Assembly (NCBI GenBank): GCA_938073895.1
Contig: CALJFB010000005.1
Coordinates: 34,223 to 98,222, forward strand
Direction: 5' to 3'
DNA length: 64,000 nt
DNA from: an uncultured Flavobacteriaceae bacterium
GTDB lineage: Bacteria > Bacteroidota > Bacteroidia > Flavobacteriales > Flavobacteriaceae
Part shown: piece by piece, positions 1-9,000 of the stretch
Layout of the letters: every line of letters starts with the position of its first letter
Numbering within the stretch: the first letter of the stretch is position 1
Position numbers and translations under genes: made by a program
Notes under the pieces: model-generated
Databases searched by the model: none
Told to the model about the DNA's origin: nothing
What the model saw: only the letters and a program-made list of their open reading frames with translations

Positions 1-620
1 AATTTTAACAATAAGAAAAAATCTACCATACTATGTACAACAGTTTCGCTTTGTCCAACGCCAACGGTTTCAATTATAATAACATCGTAACCGGCAGCTT
101 CGCAAAGAATAATGCTTTCTCTGGTGTGTTGTGCAACGCCACCTAACGTATCTCCAGAAGCCGATGGACGAATAAATGCATTTGGATCTTTTACCAAATC
201 TTCCATTCTGGTTTTGTCGCCTAAAATACTTCCTTTAGTAACCGAACTACTTGGATCTACCGCCAAAATGGCTACTTTATGACCTTTGGAAATTAACAGT
301 TTTCCTAAAGCTTCTATAAATGTACTTTTTCCAACACCAGGAACACCAGTTATTCCTAATCTAACCGATTTAGAAGCTTTTGGTAAACATGTGTTTATAA
401 TGTATTTTGATTTAGTTTTGTGTGTTTGATTTTTACTCTCGATAAGAGTAATTGCTTGGCTTAAAGCTGTAATATTTCCTTTTAATATATTTTTAGTTAA
501 AAGGACTTCGTCTATGTTTTCTTTTCGTTTGGCCCTAATTTTAGAAATAGAAGAGTTGCTGGTTATATTTTGATTATTAACACCAGATGTTTCATTTAAA
601 GCCGATTTTTTTTGAGACAT
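1..620 (-). CDS. meaB: MeaB/ArgK-family GTPase, metallochaperone of B12-dependent acyl-CoA mutases (partial)
   Basis: The gene runs off the left edge, so only the first ~206 residues are visible. A lysine-rich N-terminal helix region is followed by the P-loop GVPGVGKS (about residues 92-99), then VDPSSS, the GDKTRM segment, and ETVGVGQSE, the last being the family hallmark around the switch region. The family is a SIMIBI-class G protein that gates adenosylcobalamin loading and protects methylmalonyl-CoA mutase. The start at 620 gives a hydrophilic N-terminus typical of the family. A separate fused mutase with its own G domain lies at 36494-39916, so this protein probably serves another, conventional mutase outside the window. 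Confidence 0.9.
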   Translation of the reverse strand, partial: MSQKKSALNETSGVNNQNITSNSSISKIRAKRKENIDEVLLTKNILKGNITALSQAITLIESKNQTHKTKSKYIINTCLPKASKSVRLGITGVPGVGKSTFIEALGKLLISKGHKVAILAVDPSSSVTKGSILGDKTRMEDLVKDPNAFIRPSASGDTLGGVAQHTRESIILCEAAGYDVIIIETVGVGQSETVVHSMVDFFLLLK

Positions 621-635
621 AATCTAACCTTTTTT

Positions 636-643
636 CAAAGTTA
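636..643 (-). promoter_or_regulatory. -7 promoter element of meaB
   Basis: The minus strand reads TAACTTTG, matching the Bacteroidota -7 consensus TAnnTTTG. It ends 16 bases before the meaB start codon, implying a very short leader. I see no clear -33 TTG. Confidence 0.4.
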
Positions 644-665
644 AAATTGGATTTTTTCGAGATAA

Positions 666-1211
666 TTATTTTTTTAACGGTACTTCTATTTTAGTGTTAT
701 CCCAAGCCATAGTTAAAAATAAGTTGTCTGTAGAATTATCAAAAGCCATTGTAAACTGCTCAACTTCTGTATCAATAATATTTACATTTGTATTGTAAGT
801 AAGAATATCAAAATTAGGTTCGCGCATTGGTTTATTTGTTGCATCAACGCCCCAAGCATACATTTTAGAATTAAAAATAACCGTCCAAGATGTATCATTT
901 GGAATAGTCCAAAGTGTGTATTTTCCTTTTTTTAAGGTTTGTGTTCCAATATTTAAATCCTTGTTGGTTTCAAAAGTTGTAGCTTCATTGGCCCCAGTTC
1001 TCCAGATTTCGTTAAAAGGAACTAAAGCCCCAAAAATCTCTCTGTTTCGTTTAGATGGTCTGTTGTAGAATATTTCTAATTCTAAATCTTCAACTTCAAA
1101 AACTACTGTTTTCTTAGGACTTAAAGGTTTATTTACGGCACCATTATTAAAATAAGAGATTCCAAAAACACCTATAGCAACTAAAATTAATATTAAAATT
1201 ATACGTTTCAT
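666..1211 (-). CDS. DUF2911 family exported/anchored protein
   Basis: A 181-residue protein with one N-terminal hydrophobic segment (residues ~3-22), which is a signal anchor or uncleaved signal peptide, followed by a single globular domain. The motifs RPSKR, IFGALVPFNEIWRTGANEAT, KKGKYTLWTIP and WTVIFN are characteristic of DUF2911, a family common in Bacteroidota and without an established biochemical function. It is a stand-alone gene on the minus strand upstream of meaB. The 45-base gap and the separate promoter-like element in front of meaB leave co-transcription open. The family call rests on the motifs; cell-envelope location is inferred from the N-terminus. Confidence 0.85.
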   Translation of the reverse strand: MKRIILILILVAIGVFGISYFNNGAVNKPLSPKKTVVFEVEDLELEIFYNRPSKRNREIFGALVPFNEIWRTGANEATTFETNKDLNIGTQTLKKGKYTLWTIPNDTSWTVIFNSKMYAWGVDATNKPMREPNFDILTYNTNVNIIDTEVEQFTMAFDNSTDNLFLTMAWDNTKIEVPLKK

Positions 1212-1232
1212 TTAAATAAATTGTAATTCATT

Positions 1233-1240
1233 CAAATATA
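1233..1240 (-). promoter_or_regulatory. -7 promoter element of the DUF2911 gene
   Basis: The minus strand reads TATATTTG, a perfect TAnnTTTG element, 22 bases upstream of the start codon at 1211. Confidence 0.5.
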
Positions 1241-1384
1241 CTTAAAGTCTATTAATGTTAAAATTGTTATGCATTAAAAATTTCTTAAATGTGTGTTTTT
1301 AAATAATTTTTTTTTTTTTGCAACAACACTGTTTTTTTTTCGTCTTTAATATAAAACCAATCATCTAAAAAGAATAATCAAAGC

Positions 1385-1936
1385 ATGCATCATCTTGATA
1401 TCATTGAAAAATGTCGACAAAATGACCGGAAAGCGCAGGTAGAACTTTACAAAACGTATTGTGATGCCATGTATACTGTTGCTAAACGTTATTTACGTCA
1501 CGATGCAGAAGCAGAAGATGCTGTACAAGATGCATTTATTAAGGCCTTTACTAAACTGCATTTATTTTCTGCCGAAGTTACTTTTGGTGCTTGGTTAAAA
1601 CGCATTGTTATAAATACGTGTTTAGATGTATTAAAACAACGCAAAAAAGAGCTTATTAACTTAGATGAAACACATCTTAAAGTAGTTGATAATTCTTTAG
1701 ATGATGAATGGCGCATTACAGACGAGTATTCTATAGAAACTATTGTAAAAACAGTTAACGACTTGTCCGAAAAATATGCCATTATTTTAAAATTGTTTCT
1801 TTTTGAAGGATTTGATCACCAAGAGATAAGTGGCATTTTAAACATTACAGAAACATCCTCAAGAACATTAGTATTTAGAGGGAAACAAAAATTAAAAGCT
1901 TTACTTAAAACACCACAACATGCAACAGGATATTAA
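1385..1936 (+). CDS. ECF-type RNA polymerase sigma factor
   Basis: A 183-residue sigma-70 family protein with region 2 at about residues 10-80 (KAQVELYKTYCDAMYTVAKR, then HDAEAEDAVQDAFIKAF) and region 4 at about 120-175 (SEKYAIILKLFLFEGFDHQEIS, ending in a helix-turn-helix). There is no region 1 or 3, as expected for extracytoplasmic-function sigma factors. The stop codon overlaps the next gene by 17 bases, so translation is probably coupled. The downstream membrane protein is the likely anti-sigma factor. The upstream region carries two long T runs (1307-1319 and 1332-1340) and no textbook -33/-7 promoter. Confidence 0.92.
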   Translation: MHHLDIIEKCRQNDRKAQVELYKTYCDAMYTVAKRYLRHDAEAEDAVQDAFIKAFTKLHLFSAEVTFGAWLKRIVINTCLDVLKQRKKELINLDETHLKVVDNSLDDEWRITDEYSIETIVKTVNDLSEKYAIILKLFLFEGFDHQEISGILNITETSSRTLVFRGKQKLKALLKTPQHATGY

Positions 1937-2483
1937 TAAAAAATTTAAAGGTTTTGAAGCGGAACACGTTTCTAAAATGCCAAGCGGACACGAAGCTCGG
2001 TTTTTATTGAAATTAGATGCAGATCAACCTATAAAAAGAACCTCTAATAAGTGGTTTTATTATATAGCTGCAAGTGTTATGTTGTTTTTAAGTTGTGGAT
2101 TGTTTTTGTTTAATAATAAGACAGAACAGCCAATAAAACGTACTGTAAGTGTAGAAAAATCATTAGAGTTAAAGTCTTTAGGAGATGTGTCTCCAGAGTT
2201 AAAACAAGTAGAGAACTACTATTTAGCAAGCATAAATTTAGAATTATCTAAAATGTCCATAAACTCTAATAATAAAGAGCTTTTTGATACATATTTAGAT
2301 CAGTTAGAAAACTTAAATGTGGCGTATAAAAACTTATCTAAAGATTTAACTCAAAATGGCCCAACAGAAGTTTTAGTTACTGCACTTATTGAAAATTTAA
2401 AATTGAGATTAGAGACGTTACAACGTTTAAAAAATCAATTAAAAGAAATGAATCAAAATTTTAATAGCAACACAATAATTTAA
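1920..2483 (+). CDS. Probable membrane-spanning anti-sigma factor
   Basis: A 187-residue protein: a short cytoplasmic N-terminus (1-42) with PSGHEARFLLKL, a motif seen in Bacteroidota anti-sigma-like proteins, one transmembrane helix at ~45-64 (WFYYIAASVMLFLSCGLFLF), and a periplasmic Leu/Asn/Glu-rich helical part up to the end. It overlaps the sigma gene by 17 bases and is followed after 6 bases by an exported DUF4097-like protein. No zinc-binding anti-sigma (ZAS) motif HxxxCxxC is present. The role is inferred from position and topology. Confidence 0.7.
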   Translation: MQQDINKKFKGFEAEHVSKMPSGHEARFLLKLDADQPIKRTSNKWFYYIAASVMLFLSCGLFLFNNKTEQPIKRTVSVEKSLELKSLGDVSPELKQVENYYLASINLELSKMSINSNNKELFDTYLDQLENLNVAYKNLSKDLTQNGPTEVLVTALIENLKLRLETLQRLKNQLKEMNQNFNSNTII

Positions 2484-2489
2484 AAAATT

Positions 2490-3938
2490 ATGAAAAATAT
2501 AATCTATTTATTAGCGCTCCATTTAAGTTTAGTGACTTACGGACAACAAAAAGTAAATAAGCCTACGCAAACCATAAAAACAGGTAAAAATGTAACTATA
2601 GATTTAGATACTAATAATGTAAATTTAGAATTAGATACTTGGAATAAGGATTATGTAGAAATTGAAGCTTATTTAGAAAGCGACACTTTATCTAAAGATG
2701 CGCTTTTAGAGGAGTTAAAAAACTGGAATGTAGATGTTAATTCTGACAGAGATAAGCTATCTATTACATCTAAAGTTGGGAATTCGCATAGTTATAAAAC
2801 GTCAAATATTGTTTTTCTAAATGAAGCAGATAATGCTATGGAAAATCTAAAAATTGAAATGGCTGAATTGCCGGAGATTGAAGATATAGAACATATTAGA
2901 GTACTTAATTTTAGCAAAATGCCTGAAATTCCTGAGTTACCAGAACTTCCTGAGGGTAATTTTAATTTCCAATTTGATTATAATACCTATGAAAAAGATG
3001 GTCAAAGTTATTTAGATAAATGGAGTAAGCAATTCGAGAAGAAATTTGGAAAAGCTTACCAAGAGAAAATGTCCAAATGGGCAAAAGAGATTACAGAACT
3101 AAATATTGATCCAGGTAGTATTATAAAATGGTCATCTACATCTACAACAACCAGTAGCGATTCTTCGTCTAAAGATGATAAGCATAGAAAATCTCTTGAA
3201 AGATCTCAAGAAAGATTACACCATAGAAAAGCTGAATTATTAGAAAGAAAAGCAGAACTTCTTACTAGAAAGGCAGAACGCGTTATGGAAATAAAAACGC
3301 GTCAAAAACATAGAAGAGAACACTTAGACAATAGAAAGCAGTTAATAATTAACTTTAGACATAAGTCTAATAATTCTAACATAAAAAGAACTATTAAAAT
3401 TAAGATGCCTAAAAAAGCAAAACTTAATATGAATGTTAAACACGGCGAATTAAAATTGTCTTCGGTTATAGAAGATTTAAATGCCAATTTAGCCTATTCT
3501 AACTTATCTGCTAACAGAATTAATGGAAGTCGTACTTCCATTAATTCTTCGTTTTCTAACGTGTCTATTAATTATTGGGATGCAGGAACATTACAATTAG
3601 ATTATGTAGAATCTGCTATGTTAAATCAAATAAAGACTATTGATTTAAGTTCTAAATCGTCTAATATTACTATTAACGAGTTGTTAGATAATGCTAAAAT
3701 AATCCATAGTTTAGGAGATTTAACAGTAAAAGTACTATCGCCAGATTTTACAAATTTAGATGCTACATTAAATGGAAGCGATGCTTTATTAAATGTTCCA
3801 AAAGATGTGAAATTAATTTTTAATGGTAAAAATTCTAAATTGAATAACGAAGCTGTTTTGGAAAAAGTAATTAATAAATCTTCAGATAAAAAAAGCGTTA
3901 ACGTAAATGCAAAATTTAGTAAGGTTTATACCAATTAG
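2490..3938 (+). CDS. Exported DUF4097-like beta-helical protein with a charged coiled coil
   Basis: 482 residues. A signal peptide covers ~1-18 and ends near TYGQQ. An N-terminal part (about 25-110) resembles the start of DUF4097 adhesin-like domains. A Pro/Glu stretch (PEIPELPELPEG) follows, then a highly charged helix at ~225-290 with near-repeats RKAELLE/RKAELLT/RKAERVM, and a C-terminal part (~300-480) with repeated short strands (LSSVIEDLNANLAYSNLSANRI, IDLSSKSSNITINEL) typical of the DUF4097 beta-helix. It is the third gene of the sigma/anti-sigma operon and is likely an envelope component of the same stress circuit. A 14-bp inverted repeat lies inside the gene (3517-3547). Confidence 0.7.
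   Translation: MKNIIYLLALHLSLVTYGQQKVNKPTQTIKTGKNVTIDLDTNNVNLELDTWNKDYVEIEAYLESDTLSKDALLEELKNWNVDVNSDRDKLSITSKVGNSHSYKTSNIVFLNEADNAMENLKIEMAELPEIEDIEHIRVLNFSKMPEIPELPELPEGNFNFQFDYNTYEKDGQSYLDKWSKQFEKKFGKAYQEKMSKWAKEITELNIDPGSIIKWSSTSTTTSSDSSSKDDKHRKSLERSQERLHHRKAELLERKAELLTRKAERVMEIKTRQKHRREHLDNRKQLIINFRHKSNNSNIKRTIKIKMPKKAKLNMNVKHGELKLSSVIEDLNANLAYSNLSANRINGSRTSINSSFSNVSINYWDAGTLQLDYVESAMLNQIKTIDLSSKSSNITINELLDNAKIIHSLGDLTVKVLSPDFTNLDATLNGSDALLNVPKDVKLIFNGKNSKLNNEAVLEKVINKSSDKKSVNVNAKFSKVYTN
3517..3547. repeat. Perfect 14-bp inverted repeat inside a coding region
   Basis: GAATTAATGGAAGT (3517-3530), spacer cgt, ACTTCCATTAATTC (3534-3547). The arms match perfectly and would form a strong mRNA hairpin inside the DUF4097-like gene. 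No T run follows, so it is not a standard terminator. Confidence 0.9.
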
Positions 3939-3956
3939 TATTTGTAAAAATATTTA

Positions 3957-5414
3957 TTAAGATTTCATTTTTTTTAATCGATACAAAATTGGTTGTAGTA
4001 CTTTTTTTGTAGAATTATAAAGAATAATATCTTTTATGTAATCCTTAAAAACTTTTGGATTTATTGGAATAGATAGAAGTTTAGTGTCATAATAATTTAA
4101 TAATTCCTTTTGTATTAATGCACCAGATTTTGACCTTTGTTTTGCTGTTGTATTAAATAGTATTGAATAAATTAAGTATTTGTTATTATATGGAGAGACA
4201 TCTTCTGTGTTTGCAAAGTCTAATTCGTAAGACCATTTTGCAACAAATTTGGATAGTATTTCTTCTAAATAAAACAAATCACTTGCTTCAAAATTATACG
4301 TTTTTATATAATCTTTATTTAAACGTAACCATTTCTCTAAGTAGTCTGTTTTTTCTTTTTCAGTTTCTAAATGTCCTATACGTTTATCGCTATAATCTTT
4401 AGTTTTAAATAAATAATTATGTGGACTTTTTATAATTCCTGCGCCATTAGCCGTAATAATAAAGTCCTTTTTGTAATTATGTTTAATCCATTGTATGTTT
4501 TTAGTTTTACCTAAAATTCTTGGAATTAAAAATTGTGAACTGTATTTTTTTAAAAATGAATCTGTTAAAGGTTCAAGTTGTATTATTTGATGTTTTAGGT
4601 TAAATAATTTACATATTTTTGCAGCTATAGAAACATCTCTTTTTACATAAGCATCATTTCTATTAAAGGTGAAAAATGAAGATTTAAAGTTGTTTTTAAT
4701 AACCGAACCAACTAAGACTCTAGAGTCTATTCCTGCTGTTAAAGCAATACTATAACTGCCTACTTTATCTACATAAGCAATTGTGTTATCTATTATTTTG
4801 GCATTAAGTATAGTTAGTTCTTTAAGTGAGAATTTTTTGGTGCAATAAATTTTAATTCGGTTAGCTTTAAAAGTATTTAGATTTAAAACGTGATTTGGCT
4901 GAAGGATTTCAAGGTCTTGATCCCATTCTTTATTATTAACAAATAAGTGTTCTTGAACTTTTAGAAAGATAGAATTCTTTGCTAAATCTTGTAGTTTATT
5001 AGGTAAGTTTAATTCCTTTTTAGAATATTCTATAAGTAATTTATCGCAAGAGCTTAAATATTTATGTAATGCGTCTTTAAAATAAAACACACGTCTAGTT
5101 CCAAGAAAATCGTTTATTATTTTTAGGTTAGTTCCTGTTTTAAATAGTATTAAAAAGCGTCCAGAACATTGCTCTATAAACTCCAGTAATAAGTCTTGAT
5201 TTGAAAAATTAGATAATGTTAATGCAATTTCTTTAGTGTTATTTTGATTAGTTACAGGATTAAAAATATAACCAATAATACAAATATTGTTTTTTGCTAA
5301 AGTTACCTCTAATTTACGATTTGTGTGAATTGTAAACTCATTAAAAGTATGCGTGTTAAAACCTTCAATTTTAATTGATGGATTATCTGTAATAACATAT
5401 TGATTTAAACGCAT
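3957..5414 (-). CDS. Asparagine-synthase-like protein lacking the glutaminase cysteine
   Basis: 485 residues. The N-terminal ~130 residues look like a degenerate class II glutamine amidotransferase-type fold (GRFLILF, then FLGTRRVFYF), but there is no Cys at position 2 to act as nucleophile. The C-terminal part has the N-type ATP-pyrophosphatase loop TAGIDSR (226-232), the SxGxDS-like PP-motif of asparagine synthetase B relatives. Such proteins make amide bonds or rearrangements in peptide, polysaccharide or lasso-peptide pathways, but no partner genes are nearby. It is a single gene with its own terminator-like hairpin just upstream, which belongs to the next gene. The substrate cannot be told from the sequence. 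Confidence 0.65.
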   Translation of the reverse strand: MRLNQYVITDNPSIKIEGFNTHTFNEFTIHTNRKLEVTLAKNNICIIGYIFNPVTNQNNTKEIALTLSNFSNQDLLLEFIEQCSGRFLILFKTGTNLKIINDFLGTRRVFYFKDALHKYLSSCDKLLIEYSKKELNLPNKLQDLAKNSIFLKVQEHLFVNNKEWDQDLEILQPNHVLNLNTFKANRIKIYCTKKFSLKELTILNAKIIDNTIAYVDKVGSYSIALTAGIDSRVLVGSVIKNNFKSSFFTFNRNDAYVKRDVSIAAKICKLFNLKHQIIQLEPLTDSFLKKYSSQFLIPRILGKTKNIQWIKHNYKKDFIITANGAGIIKSPHNYLFKTKDYSDKRIGHLETEKEKTDYLEKWLRLNKDYIKTYNFEASDLFYLEEILSKFVAKWSYELDFANTEDVSPYNNKYLIYSILFNTTAKQRSKSGALIQKELLNYYDTKLLSIPINPKVFKDYIKDIILYNSTKKVLQPILYRLKKMKS

Positions 5415-5430
5415 TGGTTTTAAATAAAAA

Positions 5431-5465
5431 ATCTCCGACTAATTTATACGAAATTAGTCGGAGAT
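5431..5465 (-). terminator. Rho-independent terminator of the J-domain/KTSC gene
   Basis: Perfect 15-bp stem atctccgactaattt / aaattagtcggagat with a 5-nt loop (5446-5450). On the minus strand it is followed by TTTTTTATTT. Confidence 0.88.
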
Positions 5466-5493
5466 TCAAATGTATTTTAATAAGAATTCTATT

Positions 5494-5940
5494 TTAAGCT
5501 TCTTGTAAGCTCTTTTTAGATTTTCTGTATAAGTAAGAATTGAAAATTGTTCTTTTAGCAAAACGAACTAATTTATCCGATTGACACATTTTTATGTATA
5601 TCGTTTTTGGAACACCAAAATACTCATAGGTTGTTCCGTCTACAAAAGTTACTTCTAAAAGTACGCCTTTATGTTGGAAATCTGCAATACCAGAGGTAAT
5701 AGTAGCGTTATATTCGTCTAAATTTTTAGCTTTAGTTTCTGGAGCTATACTTACTAAAAAATGGTAAGCGTCAATAACTTTACGTCCCATTATTTCTGCT
5801 TCTTCTAATTTTTGGGCATCATCCTGAAATTTATCTGGATGCCAATCTTTAACCAAATTACGGTAAGCTGTTTTTAATTCTTTTAAAGTTGATTTTGGCT
5901 CTGCAGCAAATAATGTTCTGTATTCTTTAACGCGTTTCAT
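5494..5940 (-). CDS. J-domain protein fused to a KTSC domain
   Basis: 148 residues. A J-domain occupies ~1-62, with YRNLVKDWHPDKF containing the HPD tripeptide needed to stimulate Hsp70 ATPase. Residues ~85-145 are a KTSC domain (FVDGTTYEYFGVP, then KLVRFAKRTIFNSYLYRK). KTSC is a small domain found alone or next to nucleic-acid-handling proteins. No Gly/Phe linker or zinc finger is present, so this is a class III J-protein. It is transcribed alone between a good -7 element (5961-5968) and a strong terminator. What it recruits DnaK to is unknown. Confidence 0.8.
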   Translation of the reverse strand: MKRVKEYRTLFAAEPKSTLKELKTAYRNLVKDWHPDKFQDDAQKLEEAEIMGRKVIDAYHFLVSIAPETKAKNLDEYNATITSGIADFQHKGVLLEVTFVDGTTYEYFGVPKTIYIKMCQSDKLVRFAKRTIFNSYLYRKSKKSLQEA

Positions 5941-5960
5941 AAGAAATTTTTAATGAAGCG

Positions 5961-5968
5961 CAAATATA
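5961..5968 (-). promoter_or_regulatory. -7 promoter element of the J/KTSC gene
   Basis: The minus strand reads TATATTTG, a perfect TAnnTTTG, 21 bases upstream of the start codon. Confidence 0.5.
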
Positions 5969-6026
5969 GAGGTTAAAAGTAAAGTAGTAGTTGTTTTAGT
6001 TAGTTTATTTTTAGAAGTTTAAACAA

Positions 6027-6058
6027 AAAAATCCCAAAACAAACGTTTTGGGATTTTT
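6027..6058 (-). terminator. Rho-independent terminator of secA
   Basis: Stem aaaaatcccaaaac (6027-6040) / gttttgggattttt (6045-6058), loop aaac, T-rich on the minus strand immediately 3' of secA. Confidence 0.88.
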
Positions 6059-6079
6059 TATGAATTTAAAATGTTATAC

Positions 6080-9000
6080 TTAATTAACAATAACCCAAGT
6101 TCCACCTACTAATAAAGGCTCTGCTTGTTTGTATTTAACGGTTTTGCTTTCGCCAGTCATAACATTTTTAATAGTTACTTTATCGTTACGTCCAATTTTT
6201 GGTTGGTCTCTAACAATAGTTTCCACAACTTGTCTCTCTGGTTGTGTTTGTCCAGCTTGTCTATTTTGAGCAGTACGTTGGTCAAGGTTTTGAATTTCGT
6301 CCTTTTGCACGTTAAGCTTTTCTTTTCGCTTAACGTCTCTTGCTTCTGTAATTGCGTTTGTTGTTTCCTGAGGTAATTCTCCTTTAAATAAGAAAGAAAT
6401 CACTTCTTTGTTTACACTATCAATCATGCTTTTAAATAGCTCGAAAGCTTCAAATTTATATATTAATAACGGATCTTTTTGCTCGTGAACCGCTAATTGT
6501 ACAGATTGCTTTAACTCATCCATTTTGCGTAAATGTGTTTTCCAAGCATCGTCTATAATTGCTAAAGATATATTCTTCTCGAAATCTACAATTAATTGTT
6601 TTCCTTCAGTTTGGTATGCTTTCTCTAAATCTGTAACAACTTGTAAAGATTTTACACCATCTGTAAAAGGAACTACTATGCGCTTAAATTGATCGCGTTG
6701 CGTTTCGTAAACATTTTTAATTACAGGATATGCAACTTCTGCATTACGAGTCATTTTAGATTTATAATGTGCAAATGCTTCTTTGTATACTTTTTGAGCA
6801 ATATCTAAAGCAGATAATTTGGTAAACTCTTCTTGAGTAATTGGAGAACTCATAGAGAAATAACGAATTAATTCAAACTCGAAATTCTTAAAATCGTTAG
6901 CCGTTTTATTACCTTCAGAAATTACTTCAGCTGTATCATAAACCATATTGGCTATATCTACGCTTAAGCGTTCTCCAAATAAGGCGTTATATCTACGTTT
7001 GTAAACAACTTCACGTTGCGCATTCATAACATCATCGTACTCTAAAAGACGTTTTCTAACTCCAAAGTTATTTTCTTCTACTTTTTTCTGAGCACGCTCA
7101 ATAGATTTAGAAATCATTCCATGTTGGATAACTTCGCCTTCTTTTAAGCCCATTCTATCCATCATTTTTGCAATTCGTTCCGATCCAAAAAGACGCATTA
7201 AATTATCTTCTAAAGATACATAGAATTGAGAACTTCCTGGATCTCCTTGTCTACCAGCACGACCACGTAATTGTCTGTCTACACGTCTAGAATCATGACG
7301 TTCTGTACCAACAATTGCTAATCCTCCAGCAGCTTTAACTTCGTCGCTTAATTTAATATCTGTTCCACGACCGGCCATATTTGTTGCAATAGTAACTTGT
7401 CCTGGTTGTCCTGCTTCTGCTACAATATCTGCTTCGCGTTTATGTAATTTTGCGTTAAGTACATTGTGTGGTACTTTTCGCATTGCTAACATTTTTCCTA
7501 AAAGTTCCGAAATTTCTACATTAGTTGTACCAATTAGAACTGGTCTTCCTGCTTGAGATAATTTGGTTACTTCGTCTATAACTGCATTGTATTTTTCACG
7601 CTTAGTTTTGTAAACTAAATCGTCTCTATCGTCTCTGGCAATTGGTCTGTTTGTTGGAATTTCTACAACATCTAATTTGTATATTTCCCATAATTCTCCA
7701 GCTTCAGTTACCGCAGTACCTGTCATACCAGATAATTTGCGATACATTCTAAAGAAGTTTTGAAGTGTTACTGTTGCAAATGTTTGCGTAGCATCTTCAA
7801 TTTTAACATTTTCTTTGGCTTCTATGGCTTGGTGTAATCCGTCTGAATAACGACGACCATCCATAATACGACCAGTTTGCTCGTCTACAATCATTACTTT
7901 GTTTTCCATAACCACATATTGGTTATCTTTTTCAAATAATGCGTAAGCTTTTAATAATTGATTTAAAGTGTGAATACGTTCGGATTTTATACTAAAATCT
8001 TTAAAAAGTACTTCTTTTAATTCGGCTTCTTCTTCAGTAGCTAATTCTTGCTTTTCAATTTTAGCAATTTCTAAACCAATTTCAGGTAATACAAAAAAGT
8101 CAGGATTTTCTTCACCCGAAAGATAATCTACACCTTTATCTGTTAGTTCAATTTGATTGTTTTTTTCGTCTATAACATAATACAATTCCGCATCTACCTT
8201 TGGCATTTCGCGGTTATTGTCTTGCATATAGGTGTTTTCTGTCTTTTGCAGTAATAATTTTATACCTTCTTCAGATAAAAATTTAATTAAAGCTTTGTTT
8301 TTTGGAATTCCTCTAAAGACTCTTAATAATTGAAATGCACCTTCTTTAGTATCGCCATTTGCTATTTGCTTTTTGGCCTCTGCTAAAACACTTACTAAGT
8401 ATTTTTGTTGAACAGATACTATGTTTTCTACTTGTGGTTTTAATTCTGTAAACTCGTGTCTGTCGCCTTGTGGAATAGGACCAGAGATAATTAATGGTGT
8501 TCTGGCATCATCTACTAATACAGAATCTACTTCATCTACAATTGCGTAGTGGTGTGGACGTTGTACTAAATCGTTTGGAGAATGCGACATATTATCACGT
8601 AAATAATCGAAACCAAATTCGTTATTTGTACCGTAAGTAATGTCTGCGTTATAAGCAGCTCTTCTTTCGTCCGAGTTTGGTTGATGGTAATCAATACAAT
8701 CTACGCTTAACCCGTGAAATTCAAAAATTGGTGCCATCCAAGCACTATCTCGTTTTGCCAAGTAGTCGTTTACTGTTACCAAGTGTACTCCTTTTCCTGC
8801 TAATGCATTTAAGTATACGGGTAAAGTTGCTACTAATGTTTTTCCTTCTCCAGTTTGCATTTCTGCAATTTTACCTTGGTGCATTGCAATACCACCAATT
8901 AACTGCACATCGTAGTGGATCATATCCCAAGTCACTTCTTTTCCGGCAGCATCCCATGAATTTGCCCAAATAGCGTTATCGCCATCTAAAGTAACATTGT

